Part shown: one piece after another, positions 24,829-37,849 of the stretch
How the letters are laid out: every line of letters begins with the position of its first letter
Position numbering within the stretch: the first letter of the stretch is position 1
Translations under genes and position numbers: made by a program
Source of the DNA: Ricinus communis
Taxonomy: Eukaryota > Streptophyta > Magnoliopsida > Malpighiales > Euphorbiaceae
DNA length: 64,000 nt
Direction: 5' to 3'
NCBI RefSeq assembly: GCF_019578655.1
Contig: NC_063261.1
Coordinates: forward strand, 28,995,126 to 29,059,125
Notes under the pieces: generated by a model
What the model was told of the DNA's origin: nothing
What the model saw: only the letters and a program-made list of their open reading frames with translations
Databases searched by the model: none

Positions 24829-27324
24829 TGTCACGACCCCACCCGTGGGCCCGTGACCGGCACTAGGGAATGGGTAGGCTTAAGGCCACCAAAACCCGTA
24901 GTAAGCCTGACACTCACTGATTTAAACAAATCTCATCTCAAATTAATATTATTAAAGCCACAAATTATCTTAAATACTACACTCTACATAAATACTTCAG
25001 TCTGCCAGAAAAACTAGGCGAGACCTGAAACTCATAAAATTTACAACTGATACATCTACTATTACTACTGCGGAGAATCTAAGATTTACCAATTTACATA
25101 CCAAATCAAATACATCACCCGATGATGAAGGAGTTCTTGAATAAGAGTCATGGAGAACTAAGAAAATGAGACCGGTCTAGAGTGAGTTAAAATCAAATAA
25201 TCTGGGGACTATTGCATTCTTCTCAAAAAACATAGATTATTCAAATCAGTATATCAAACCATGCTCATAAATACAAATCATACTATAATCATACCCTATT
25301 ACTTTCTTCATAGAAAATATTAATCATTCGAATCAATATATCAACTATGCACGTAAATACAATCCATATTATAATCATACCATATTAAATAAATAAATGA
25401 ATAAATAAAAATATATTTTTACTTTTACGGGACGAGTGGCTCAAGAGAACCCTAACCCCAAATTCTAACGACCATTTTGGCTCTCTTAATCCAATAAGGC
25501 AGAGCAATGCTCGACCAGGGACCTTACCTCCCGGCGAATTTACTCAAATCAGCCCGAGCCATGCTCACCGTGGGCAAACCCATAAATATCTTATTACATG
25601 TCCATGATCATTACCGCGATGTAACCCATCAAAGGCATGTTCTACAAGCCACATTTCCCAATTCGCAATCATCACATATAATAAATATCATTATCCGATG
25701 AACTCATCCAACACATATCGGAAATAAAGATTAAAGATTTAAGATAAAACAACGTGCAATTTGTGAGGGGAAAAATAATAACGTTTGTCTTATTATAACA
25801 TACTAATAATAATATTTATATTATTTCAAATATTAATAATCAAGTGAAATCATTTATTTTGCGATACTAATAATCATATTAAGCACAAAGATTAAATGAC
25901 TTTAACTCACAGGGTTTGGCGACCTCCTAGCTCGCCTCGGTGCCTCGGTAGGAGGCCGAGCAACCGACAATCTAGTCACGGAAAACAATTTATCAAAACG
26001 ATGAAACAATTACAATAGATCCTAGGTCTAGATTCCTTAAGAATCTCGACTCGGGAACTACACGAAAATTCAGTGAACCTCCCTACAACACGAACGTTAC
26101 CCCCGTAAAACAGGTCCGGGACCTGCCAGAAAAACACTCCAAATGTCCAACACTTTAAACAACGGGAGTCGGGTCCCCAAACTTCACTATTTCCTGACTC
26201 CACCACACAGCACAAAAACACGACTATGGCAGGCAAACTGACAAACAATTATTTATGACTCACAAATATCATCAAATACTCAATATAACCCAATAAACAC
26301 AAATTTAAAATCAAGAATTTCTAAGATCAACGGCCAGAGAAAATTACCGAGACGCTCGATCGCTCGGTCGACTCGCCTCCGGCCGCCGGAGTCTGATCGA
26401 CGATCTGAACACACCATCGGACTCACAATGACGGCGGACGATCCGCTTTCGATTTTTCGATCCGACACCCGATCATCCGGGAGAAATTTGCGGACGATCT
26501 CATCACGATTCGCGAACGAAGCCCGATCGCCACGCCGGTCGCGAAGCTTGGTGAGGAGAGTCGGGATACGTCCTCCGATCGTCCATCCTCACGGGAAAAG
26601 CTGAAAAACGCGGCTGCCCCCTACTTTCTCTCTCCACCGGATCTTCCGTCTCCGGCCGCAAGAGAGCCCTTGAGGAACTCGGAAGTCCGACTCCACCGCC
26701 ATAGTCCACCATGACGCCCCTCTCTCTCCTCCCTTTCTTTCTCTTCCTCTTCCCCGATTTTCTTTCCTTTCAATATCGACATTAGACCCCCGAACTTTTC
26801 CTTATTACAATTTGGTCCCTCAACTTTCTTAATTACTTACAATTTCATCCTGCAGAATTCCAATTTGACCCCCAAACTTCTTTTTAGCCTTCAATTAAGC
26901 CCCTAACTATTTAATTTGGGCCAAATCCGAATTATTGAAAATGCACAATTACAAAAATACCCCTGACCAACATATTTATTTACAAAAATACCAAGCTCAC
27001 AAATTTCCATTAAAACCCCACAAAAATAACATTATACTTTCAATTCTTATTCCAAAATAAATTTTCAATTTAAAATTTAATACTACTAATCAATTATAAT
27101 ACCAATTTTTTCAAAATTCTTTTATTAAAACATCCTTTATAATTTCTTCCAAAATTTTTCAATATATAATTTTACTTATATAAATATGCATTTGGAAAAA
27201 TTTTGGATGACCAAAATATAATCATTTCTCAAATAATTTACTTGAATAATTTCTTAAAATTTCAAACTAATTGGGTATAGAAAATAACTCATTTATTAAA
27301 TATATAAAAATTCGGGATATTACA
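24829..27324 (-). mobile_element. Solo LTR (chromovirus-like) with perfect 5-bp target duplication
   Basis: The ends are TGTCACGACCCC and GGGATATTACA. The flanking CTTTA at 24824-24828 and at 27325-27329 is an exact 5-bp duplication. There is no interior coding region or second LTR, so this is a solo LTR of 2496 bp. The part at about 26340-26720 is GC-rich. The distal 600 bases are AT-rich and hold phrases such as AATTTGGTCCCTCAACTTTC. It gives the full extent of the family also present at 1, 35863 and 58466. The minus strand is inferred from the usual chromovirus LTR start (TGTAATATCCCG). Confidence 0.92.
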
Positions 27325-27618
27325 CTTTACATCTTGTTATTGTTAGGTTTGCTTTGTATTTTAAAGAGTAAATCTCATGTTGTTTGTTAGGTAATTTTTC
27401 CCCTTTGATGCCATCTTGCTATTGATAAAAAAAAAAATTAAATAAATTGAATACAAATGACTTAGCTAGAGTAAGTTATTTATTACTAGTAATTTACTTA
27501 TGTTATTGTACAATCATCTTATTTGTTTAATGGAATAAATTTTTAGTTTATATCTTTTTTTTTTATTTTAATTTATAAATAGCCTCAACTCTACTCTAAG
27601 AACTCATGACCCTTAAAA

Positions 27619-28560
27619 GAAGGTATGCCATCCTATATATGAACAAGAAAGCCAAAGCAAATGAAAAGATGGCGAATCAAGTAATGTCAGCTTCGTATGG
27701 CGTATAATGAAAGCCTAGAAAAGCAATTTCATCCCGTATTCAATCTTTTCTGATGCCTAATATAGATCTTTAAATGTAAGCCTTGTGGATTTTTCTATTA
27801 ATGAAGTGATCGCTTAACCATTTTCTATTGACCACTGAGTTGGAGCTCTTTGCACCTACTTCGGGAGATGAGAATAGTGCCATTCTTTGTTGGGTGGAAA
27901 AAATAGCTAATAGGTCCAAGTGCTGGGTCCATCAACTCCTCGATCACTAAACTTAGGTCGGCTCAATCACGAAGTCCAAAATATAGATACGAATCTCTAA
28001 TGTAACGACTTGCTTTACCCACTACTTCCTCATAATTTAGCGCGCCTTGACTTCATGGTCAAATAGAGTCTAGCTTTCAAGAATCTTATGATATGTGTTG
28101 GTGAGAACTGGCCGAAGCATCTAAAAGGGAAGCATCTCGGGACTTTGCAAAGAGCCATCATCTCCTGAATAACACTGTAAAGTCCATCTAGATAAAGAGG
28201 TGTCTCATCCTATCACCGTTAGAGAGCTAGTTAAGGGGTAACCTCAGTGCATTTATGAATTTCATTAGCAGCTTTAGCCTTCTTGGCCTAACTCGACCTC
28301 TTTATCCAATCGAAGTCAGACTTGTGTACTCTGAAACCATTCTAGGGACCTGCTTTCCCTTCTTCTCTCTTAATAAACAACTACGGAAGGAATGCCTTTG
28401 ATGCGACTAGCTGGGCAGGTGGAAATCGAGTGAGGAACAATCTCACTTTTTCGTTCTGTAGTTCAGCATATCAGATTTTGCAGTGGATGAATCGGGTTTA
28501 AAAGTCTCTCTTTCTCCTACTGTCGTTGGAATTGTGTGTTCGTCTTTTCCCGCTTAATAT
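27619..28560. other. Possible mitochondrial DNA insertion (NUMT)
   Basis: Between very AT-rich flanks lies about 0.9 kb of balanced composition without long frames or repeats. Its texture, for example GCGACTAGCTGGGCAGGTGG near 28410, is like plant mitochondrial intergenic DNA. I recognise no mitochondrial gene in it. The call rests on composition and look only. Confidence 0.35.
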
Positions 28561-29404
28561 AAAAATTATTTGTTAATTTTTTATTTTTATAAGTTACTTT
28601 TATTTATGTGTGTTAACTGTTTTTAAATCATGTAACACATTGTTATAAAATTTTTTATATTTATTATATGCTACAGTAAAAAAAATACGAGACATATATA
28701 TATATTTGGCTATTTTACTTTTTCTAAATAAATTTATAGAATAACTTGTCAATATTTTTTTTGCTTATTTTATTATACCAATAAGTCCTCGTACGTTTAT
28801 AAAATAGATTTTTTTATAATTCAGAATGCTAGAAATTTTAATAATCTTTTTTATTATTTTTAAATTTCACATATATAAATTTAAGCATTGTCTCTATTTA
28901 TTCTATTAGACCAATAAATTATTCAACACTTCATGAATTCTTTAAATTGTCTTTAAAATCCATATTCTTTCAATTATTATTCTTTTACTAATTAGTTATT
29001 AATCTTTTTATACACTTCAAAATATATGTGTATATATTATTATTATTATTATTATTAGAAAGATAGTAAATTTATTTTTATTTTGTAGCACCTATAATAA
29101 GTATTATACTTGGCATAATAGTTTGTTTTTTAAGAAAATGACAATTTTATTTAAATAAATCATAAACTTATATCACATGTGTTATTGATATTTAAGATTA
29201 GTACTCTTTCAACATGCCACATCAATATTATATATTATTTTCTTATTAAAAAATTATATATAAAACACTGCCAAGTGGAGGGTCATGAAAGAATAGCTTA
29301 TACTGTTGTAAAAAGTCTAAAATCCTTGTTGAGAATACCTAATAAATTATTGGATTGGAACAAGCTTCAAACAAGCTACTAAACTTTGAGGGTGGGCCAA
29401 ATAG
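28561..29404. other. AT-rich intergenic DNA with an (ATT)n microsatellite
   Basis: No gene was recognised. A trinucleotide run of about eight ATT units lies at 29034-29057. Confidence 0.55.
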
Positions 29405-29951
29405 GGCTGTAAACAAATTAAATCTAATCGAACTTTAATAAATTTAAACTTATTTCATTATTGTTTTGTACGAACCTGAATCGAGCTTAAGTTAAATAAT
29501 AACAAACTCGAGCTTATTTTAAGCTTAACTCGTTAAAATTTATTTATCAAATTCAACCCAAATTTTTTAATTCAATTGATTTATTTAATAATATAATTTA
29601 TTTCATCTTGTTAAATCCATTAATTTTAAATATGTAATAATAAAAATTAATTATAATGTAAATAAAAATAAAAATATTTTCACACATTAATTTATATAAA
29701 TTAATAAATATATAAAATAAAATAATTATAATAAAAAATATTACGAGTTTAACACAACCATTAATGGAAGTTAGTTCCCCAATACGTTAATAAATTTATA
29801 AACAAACTAGCTCGCGAGTTAACAAGCCGAGTAATGATAAGTTTGAACTTAGTTTTTTAACACTAATGAGTCTCTATTAACGAACTCATGTGAGCTTTTA
29901 TCGAGTCGAACATCAAGCAATAGCTCACGAAATGCTTAGTTTGTTTACTGC
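29405..29951. mobile_element. hAT-like MITE with terminal inverted repeats
   Basis: The left end is GGGCTGTAAACAAAT and the right end is its near complement AGTTTGTTTACTGCC. The same 12 bases, GGGCCAAATAGG, occur at both junctions (about 29394-29405 and 29956-29967), consistent with a target duplication that includes an 8-bp hAT footprint. The interior has the repeated GAGCT- and TTTAAAC-like words of the widespread plant MITE of this type. It has no coding capacity. Confidence 0.7.
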
Positions 29952-29967
29952 CAAAGGGCCAAATAGG

Positions 29968-30719
29968 TTCTTTTGACACTTTTAAGTTATTTTAATTCAA
30001 AATATATCCATTTTAGTTCAATTTAGTCCTTAGAATGAATTATATTCTTTGTATTAAAAAGTTAAATTCAATAAAAATATAAAAATATTTTTAAAATTAA
30101 ATTTAATAACTAAGTAATTAGCTATTAATAATAATATTAAAAAATAATTAATCCTTAATAAAAATTAATTACTTTTATTTTATTTTAAATTCCCTTATCT
30201 AAGGGGAATTAAGCTAAAATATCAAGATCTTGACTTAAAATGAGGAAGAAAAATTAAAAGAGCATATTTAACCCACTTATAAAATTTATGAGTTATTAGA
30301 AGCTTATTCCTATTAAATTTGGAATAAAAAGAAAGTGCAAGATTAATTAATATATTTTAGCAGATGACAATTTGTATTGTTTTAGCTAAATTAAATCATA
30401 TAAACATTTAACATTTGGTAAAGAAGCCTTATCCATGTTTAAATAAATTAATAAACTAATCAAAGAATTTAAGGAAATAAATGATGTTCAGTAGTTATAA
30501 TAATAGTGGAAAATAATCAAATTGCTGGCTGTCTTCTGAAGAAAATAGGACAAAGCATAGTTAAAATATTCCAAGACTATCTTTTTGTCTCTGTTTTGAT
30601 TGTACTTTTGTTCTTTTGCTTTGAAATTGAAGGAAAAAACACAAAATCATTCATGGAGAAAAGAAGCAATTCTTTCTCTTATATTTGATGGGTATTTCAC
30701 TTTTCTTTTTGCACTTCAG
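29968..30719. other. AT-rich intergenic DNA, no gene seen
   Basis: AT-rich sequence. A 60-codon frame at 30506-30688 has no recognisable family. If the alpha-galactosidase gene once had a first exon here, I cannot identify it. Confidence 0.45.
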
Positions 30720-30721
30720 TA

Positions 30722-31015
30722 GGCGAGAAGCTCACATCCAAAAGAAATTGTCCATTATTTTTTACCGATAGACGAATAGGTTTTTGGTCCCTGCAAACGG
30801 ATGAGAATATTCCTCGCGGCTTTCTCTCTGGCTTCGGGAGAAACTGAATGGATTGGTTCAGCAGGAAAAACTACAACTATAGGGGAATCCTCCCTTGACA
30901 CTCATAGGTCGAGTTTCGGCTCGAGTGGTCAAAAACGACTTGTCCAAGCAAATTGAAAGTTGATTCGAATGATGTGAGGGAAGATCTTGAGCTCTTTCTT
31001 TTGCTCTTGATTTAG
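30722..31015. other. Second possible mitochondrial insertion, beside the alpha-galactosidase relic
   Basis: About 290 bases of balanced composition, with words such as GGTCGAGTTTCGGCTCGAGT, lie abruptly between AT-rich DNA and the first recognisable alpha-galactosidase exon. The texture is like that at 27619-28560. No gene is visible. An organellar origin is an inference. Confidence 0.3.
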
Positions 31016-33647
31016 ACCCTCTTCCCTTTTTACTTCTTTTTTTTAAAGGTATGATGGCAAAGTGACAATTGCAGGAAGAGAAGTTCCTCTTTTATATAGC
31101 AATGAGAAAGGAAGTTTTAGGTATAGCAAATTGTTTCATAGCATTTTTGACACTTCAAAGTGTGGAACTTTTCAGCTCAACAATGGTTTGGCTCGAACTC
31201 CTCAAATGGGGTCTCTCTCTCTCTATCTTTCTCTCTTTATTGTTTATTTAAATATTTTTGTTTCATACCAAAGTAGCGTTTTCTGATGAATTTCGCAATC
31301 TTTATAAGTTTATTGATGTAGACACTGATAGGATCATAAAGTTCCGAGAGTGTACTGGTCTTAGTTTATGCGTATGATCAAGAAATACTGTCTTCCCTTC
31401 TAAATCCCCTCTGTTTCAAAGGACAAAAAAGAAAAAAGAACTTTGTGTACTCAACAATTATAACATGTGCCAAAATCTTTAGATTGTGCAAATATTTTGT
31501 ATTTTTTGGTGTTTGATTTTGTATTTTACAAGTGTCCTTACAGATGGAATAGCTGGAATTTCTTTGCATGTAATATCAATGAAACAGTCATCAAGGAAAC
31601 ATGTGAGTTTTGATACCTTGTTGTTTTTTTTCTTTTCTTTTCTTTTGGCATTTATCCTGGTGTTATGTTGGTACATTGTTGAAAAATCTACAATTGGATA
31701 TACGTTATTAATTTTGGAGTCCTCAAGTAAATGAGAAGAGTCGGAGGAATGCTGGCTCAAACTCATATGGTTGAGTGGCTGTGAACTGTGAGTACGCAAG
31801 TAAGTTGAAAGAGTAGAGAAGAAATGAAAGAAGAATCACTTGAGTCGGCTGAAGAGGATAAAAGGATGAGTTAGCAGTCCTTTTTTCACCCTCTTGATAG
31901 CATTTTCAAAATCCCATAAGCAATAAATAAAGAATAAGTTGAAGAACATTATACTGCGAGTGGGTGGGCAGATTCTTAGGTGCCTATGTACTGGTTTTGG
32001 AGAAATATGTTTGTGTAAGGGCACCTCATATATGGTAAACTTGATGGAATTTTTCTAATTATGCCCTGAAATTTGTTGCTTGCTTCATGAAAGTCTATTC
32101 ATTAAAATTGATGACTATATGTCTAGAGTGAATTTGAATGCATATTTGTATGCAATTGATTGATCATAATTTGATACACGAATATGGTTTCTAAATCACA
32201 TGTAGACAATAGAGTTTGAACTTAGAAACTCTTAGGATTGTCTACATGTCTTATTTTCCTTATCAGGAACTCCTTTAGAAATTCTAACATCCAACTTTAC
32301 ATTTGACAGCTGATGCACTTATTTCAACTGGCTTGGCTGATTACGTTATGTGTATGTCAATATAGGTATTATTCCTGATTGTTTCAGATGATCTCTGAAG
32401 ATTAGCATTTTAGTTCTCTTTTATTCTTATTCCATTTTATGGGATGCAGATGATTGCTGGTCTGTTGCAACGAGAGATGCAAAGGTCTGTTGAATCCTAT
32501 TAACCTTTCCAAATTATATGTCTCATCCAATAATTTGTAGCAGCTATAACATATCTAGTTATGCATATATTAGGAAATATTATTCACTTCTTTTATCAAT
32601 TTGTAGGTTGCATTATTGACTTTTAATGTTTCACAAAATTATCTACTTCTAACTAAAAATTAAAAATGCTTCTTCGTATGATAGGAGTTTTCTTTCCTTT
32701 TCTTTGTTCTTCTTCGAGTAGAGCAATTTTCTGGGAGCATACAAGCATGTCACTAGTTGAGTAGAGACATTTTGAGACTTTCAATATACAGTAACTTGTT
32801 TGCACAAGACAGCATAGAATAATAATTTGAAAGCCTCTACTCCCCTCTCCCATTTATACACACAAAAAGTGGAGAAGTCCAAATTTTGAAAGCTAATAAT
32901 CATCTCAAATCCCTTACTATGAATTTTTTGGTATTTCACAGGGTCATCTAGTCTTGATCATAAAAACTTTCCATGAGGAATCAAAGTTCTTGCTGATTAT
33001 ATACATGGGAAAGGCCTCAAGCTTGGTATCTATTCTGATCCTGGGTATGAAAAGTTTTCAAGCATGTGTCAGAAGCTGGAAGATAGATAATTCATTATGA
33101 TCACTGCTGTTTTGATCTCTATTCACTCTATGGACTCACCAAACTGCATCTCTGTAGGATTTTTACATGTGAAGTTCGACCAGGGTCACTTCACCATGAA
33201 GAAGATGATGCTGATCTAATTGCTTCTTGGATTAGTTTCTTTGCTATATTGTCCTGAATGTTGATTGAAGGCCTACTGAATGGTCCATTACCTAAGTGTA
33301 TTTGCATGTGCATGGAGGTGAATAATTTTCTATTCGTATTTGTGTTTTACATTCCCTCTTTGAAGTATGCAATGAGTTAATTTATCATTTGAAAGCAAAC
33401 ACTAAAAGAATGAAGAGAGTAATGGGTCATAGCTGAGCATCTTGACTCTCAAGTTATCGCTTAATTTCATGATTGAAATGGTTTATTTTTTTTGGAGATG
33501 TCAAAATGAGATTCTCCATATTGTAAACACATAAAGCCTTGCATGAAGAAAATGTAATCGATCTTCTCACATTGTGCCAATTCAGACTAACATCTGAATA
33601 AACATTTGGTGTGAGAATTTCAAATCAGAACTTTTAATGTAGGAGAT

Positions 33648-33887
33648 ACTTTGAAAATATTCAAGAAAAAATGTATTGATTAATTTTTTGAATGAGTAGA
33701 AAGTCCTCTTTTACTTAGGAGAGGAATAATAGAAAAAAAAGGAAAACTAAATTTAAATATAGACAGCAGCCTATCTTTCCTAATTTACAGAGTTGACTAT
33801 CTAGATTTACATAAAGTACAAATCCTAGCATATATCTGTGATATGGCTGAATCAAAGCTAAATCCCTAATTGACAGAATTTCCAACA
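33648..33887 (-). repeat. 3' LTR of the Copia element
   Basis: Reads TGTTGGAAATTCTGTC on the minus strand and matches 39999-40236 over its whole length, with small differences such as ATAGACAGCAGCC against ATGGACAGCAGCC. Its far end is worn, so the exact boundary may be off by a few bases. Confidence 0.85.
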
Positions 33888-33966
33888 CTTCCCCTCAAGC
33901 TGGTTTGTAGATGTCCTCCATAGCCAGCTTGCCAATTAATTTATCAAATTGTTTCATGTGTTGTTC

Positions 33967-34257
33967 CTATGTTAGAACATCGACAATTTGTTCCGTTGTC
34001 AGAAGGTATGGCATGCATATTATTTCAGCATCAACCTTCTCTTTGATGAAATGTTTGTCCACTTCTATATGCTTTGTACGATCATGTAGCATTCGGTTAT
34101 GAGCTACGGAGATAGCAACTTTGTTATCACAAAAGATTTTCATTAGTGCTGAATGAGAAAAGTTCAATTCTTCAAGTATTCTTTTGATCCATATTGCCTC
34201 ATAAATTCCACAGGTAGCAGCTCTGAACTTTGCTTCTGCACTACTTCTAGCCACCAC
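33967..34257 (-). pseudogene. Copia RNase H domain fragment
   Basis: Minus-strand frame of 96 codons with VARSSAEAKFRA, IWIKRILEEL, FCDNKVAISVAHN and RTKHIEVDKHFIKEK. These are the standard Copia RNase H motifs (RSSAEAEYRA, CDN.SA..ia.NP..H.RTKHIEID.HF..E). Typically VD.LTK follows; here the frame ends soon after VDVLT at a stop. It is part of a dead polyprotein. Confidence 0.85.
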
Positions 34258-34973
34258 ATTTTGTTTTTTGCTTCGCCAAGTAACTAGGTTTCCCCCAACA
34301 AAATAGCAATACCCTGAAGTAGATCTCCTATCAGTAACACTACCTGCCCAATCTGCATCAGTGTAGATTTCAACTTGTAGGTGGCCATGTTTCTTGAACC
34401 AGTATGCCTCTACCAGGAGTCCTTTTCAGATATCTCAAAATTCTATAGACAGTCTCAAAATGCTTTGGTCCTGGTGAGTGCATAAACTAACTTACCAAGT
34501 TAACTGCAAAAGCAATATCTAGTCGCATATGGGACAAGTAGATTAATATGCCAATAAGTCTCTAATATTGCTCATTGTCCTTTATTTGTTTGACTTTGGC
34601 AGCATGTAACTTCAAATTAGGCTCAATGGGAGTTTCTGCCACCCTACAACCAAGTAAACCTGTTTCTCCAAGAAGGTCAAGTACATATATTCTCTGATTA
34701 ACAAAAAATACCTTCTTTAGATCTTGCAAAATCCATTCCTAGGAAGTATTTCAGGATTCCCAGATCCTTCATTTGGAACTCTTTTGCGAGTCTTTTCTTA
34801 AGGGTTGCCAACTTTGTCTTATCATTACCAGTTAAAATACATCAACACAAATAATCAAAATTGCAACTTTACCATGTTTAGAGTGTTTATAAAAAATAGT
34901 GTGATCAGCCTGACTTTGAAGGAAGCCATAAGTAATAATTGCTTTTCCAAAGTTTCAAACATGCTCTTGGTGA

Positions 34974-35435
34974 CTATTTTATTCCATATAAGGACTTTTT
35001 CAATTTACATACTTTGTCACTCCCAAGTTTCTTTTCAAATCCTAGTGGCAAGCTCATGAAGACCTCTTCTTCAAGATCACCGATAAGAAAAACATTTTTA
35101 ACATCAAGTTGGTGTAAAAGCCGATCTGAATTTACTGTAAGGGACAATAGGACTCTAATAGAGTTTATTTTAGCCACAGGAGGAAAGATCTCCTGATAGT
35201 CAATCCTATAAGTTTGAGTGAAGCCTTTAGCAAGCAGTCTAGCCTTGTACCTCTCAACACTTCCATTAGTTTTATACTTTATTGTAAACACCCATTTACA
35301 CCCTACTGTTTTCTTGTTCCTGGGTAGATAAACTATCTTCCAAGTACCACTTCTTAAACATTCATCTTCTCTATTGACTGCTAATTTCCAATTCGGATCA
35401 TCTAATGCTTTATGTATATTCCTTGGAACAAACAA
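34974..35435 (-). pseudogene. Copia reverse transcriptase N-terminal fragment
   Basis: Minus-strand frame of 153 codons: [67 protein letters not shown] and [20 protein letters not shown], then [11 protein letters not shown]. These are the RVT_2 motifs in their usual order. The catalytic YVDD region should lie just to the left (34500-34900), but it is broken and I could not read it in one frame. Confidence 0.9.
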
Positions 35436-35862
35436 GTATAAAATCCTAGATGTGAAAGCTTTATGATTTTTTGATAGTCTTTGGTAGGAGAGATATTTTG
35501 CTATAGGATGTTTGGTGCAACTCCAGACACCTTTCCTAATTGCTATAGGACATCAAGATCATGAATAATTGGAAAATTATTGGGAATTGCTGAAGAATCA
35601 ACAGGTGAATCATTAGGCAAAGCTGAAGGAATTATAACAGGAGCTAGAATAGGATTATCTGAACTTACAATACCATTTCTCGAGTTTTCAAACTGGTTTT
35701 GTGCAGAGTTGATATTCAGGTCTTTACTCCTTTGGCGAAATCTCTTCCTAGCATAAACTTGAAGCTTAAAATTTAGATCATTTTTCCAGTTTGTAATATT
35801 TCTCTCCCTGCACGAGAAACTTCTTCATTTGGCACCAAAGGACTCGACTCTCCTAAGTGACC

Positions 35863-37772
35863 TGTCACGACCCCATCTGTGTGCCCGTGACCGGCACTAG
35901 GGAATGGGTAGGCGTAGGCCACCGAATCCCGTAGTAAGCCTAACACTCACTGACTTAAATAAATCTCATGTCAATTAATATTATTGATTCCACATTTTCG
36001 TAACCATTAAATTTACACAATTAATTCGGTCTGCCAGAATAATTAGGCGAGACCCCGAAACTTCAAAGAATTACAACTGATACATCTACTATTTCAATTG
36101 CGGAGATCTAAGAATTTACAAATTTACATACCAAATCAAATACATCACCTGATGATGAAGGAGTCGGGTTACTAGATAAGAGTTGCAGGAAAACTAACAG
36201 TCATGAATCTGGAAAACAGTAAATTGAGACTGTCAGTCTCGAAAGTGAGTTAAAATCATATCTAAAAACAGTTGCAATCACTTCAATAATACATTTACTT
36301 AATTTGAAATAAATACTAAGTCATATAAAAACATACGTGTCATGTCATGTTTAAATTAAATAAAATAATTTTCACACGCTACGGGACGGAGTACTTCAGT
36401 AGAACCCTAATTCCAACACTAATATCTCGATCAACCTCGGCGAGCGAAACTCGATCAGGGACCTTACCTCCAGTCGGGTCACTTGTCTTAGCCTTTCGGC
36501 TCTCTTAATCCAACAGGTCCGGCGCCCAGAGAGCAAGCTCGATCAGTGACTTTACCTCCAACCTGAACACTTCATTTCCAACTAAGCCGCCGCCCAGAGA
36601 GCAAACTCGATCAGAGACCTTACCTCCGACAACCACACTTTACTAAGCCTAGAGAGCGATGCTCGACCAGGGCAATTCTTAAATCTTTACTTTTCAAATT
36701 TAACTATTTACCATTTTCCATCACTCTCGGACCTATTTCAGTACACTCATCAAACTCTTATGTTCTACTGTCGTCTCATCCCGAGTCATCATGCAATGAT
36801 AAAAAAAGAGCATGCATAAATAGGGATTAAAAGCATAATATATATGATTAATAAATAAATTAATAATTAAACTTGCAATAAAATAATTACGATAGCAATT
36901 CAAAAAATTATGCATGACACGTGCATAACCGATATATGATTTTAACTCACAGCTTTGGCGACTTCCTAGCTCTGCTCCGGTGCCTCAGTTGGAGCGAGCC
37001 GAACAGACGGATTATCTAATCATGAAAAACAATTTATCAAAACGCTGAAACAATTGATCATTAATCCTAAATCTAGATCCCTAGTACTGACTGTCTAAGA
37101 ATTTCAACTCGGAAGAATTCTACCGAAAATCCGGCAGAACCTCCCTTAAAACACGGACGTTTACTTCCTCGTAAAACGGATCCATAACCTGCCATAGACA
37201 CATCAAATATGCTAGAATTAAATAATAAGAGCCGGACCACAAGAACGACGTTAATATTTTCCCGACTCCACAACACCACAACACAAATAATTAAATTAAA
37301 TTTATTTTTAAACTAACCATCACAAGCAATTAATAGCCACAATAGTTTTCTAATATTACAAAATAATTTTCAAAGTTTAAATAAAATTATACCGAGCCGA
37401 AATTGAAATATTTCACGCGTTCGGAAAACACCCTACCAGTGTGAATTCGAATCCGGAAGCTCCTACGAAGCTCGTACAAGAGTTTTGGGGAAAGTGGGAA
37501 GGTTGCGGATCGGGCGGAAAGTTCTGCTCGACACTTGAAGATTTTCCGGATGAGAGGTAGCTGGCGGAAAGAAGGCGGGAAAAGTGAGGCAACCAAATGG
37601 AAAGGAGCGAGAAGGGAAGAAAGAGAGGGAGAGAGGAAGAGGGAGGAAGGAAAAGCGGGGGAAATGGGAGGTAAAAATAATATCTATATATATATAATAT
37701 TTTTTTTATATATATAAATAAATATTATTATTATTATTATTATTATTCAAAAATAAAATACTGAATATTACA
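35863..37772 (-). mobile_element. LTR of the chromovirus-like family inserted in the Copia polyprotein
   Basis: Starts TGTCACGACCCC and ends GAATATTACA, like the solo LTR at 24829, but is about 0.6 kb shorter and diverged. It separates Copia integrase (right) from reverse transcriptase (left). The flanks are TGACC and TTATT and do not match, so the insertion was followed by deletion or recombination, or an end has been misplaced. Several CTCGATCAGGGACCTTACCTCC-type subrepeats lie at about 36430-36680. A (TA)n and (TTA)n run marks 37685-37747. Confidence 0.85.
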
Positions 37773-37849
37773 TTATTATTTTCGAAATATGTGATTTCTA
37801 TATAAGCCAAATTACATCAGCAAATAGGACAAAAACATCTCAAAAATTG

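Noticed and set aside
29034..29057. CRISPR-like array
   Set aside because: It is a simple ATT microsatellite. No spaced direct repeats of CRISPR type occur anywhere, and the DNA is plant nuclear.
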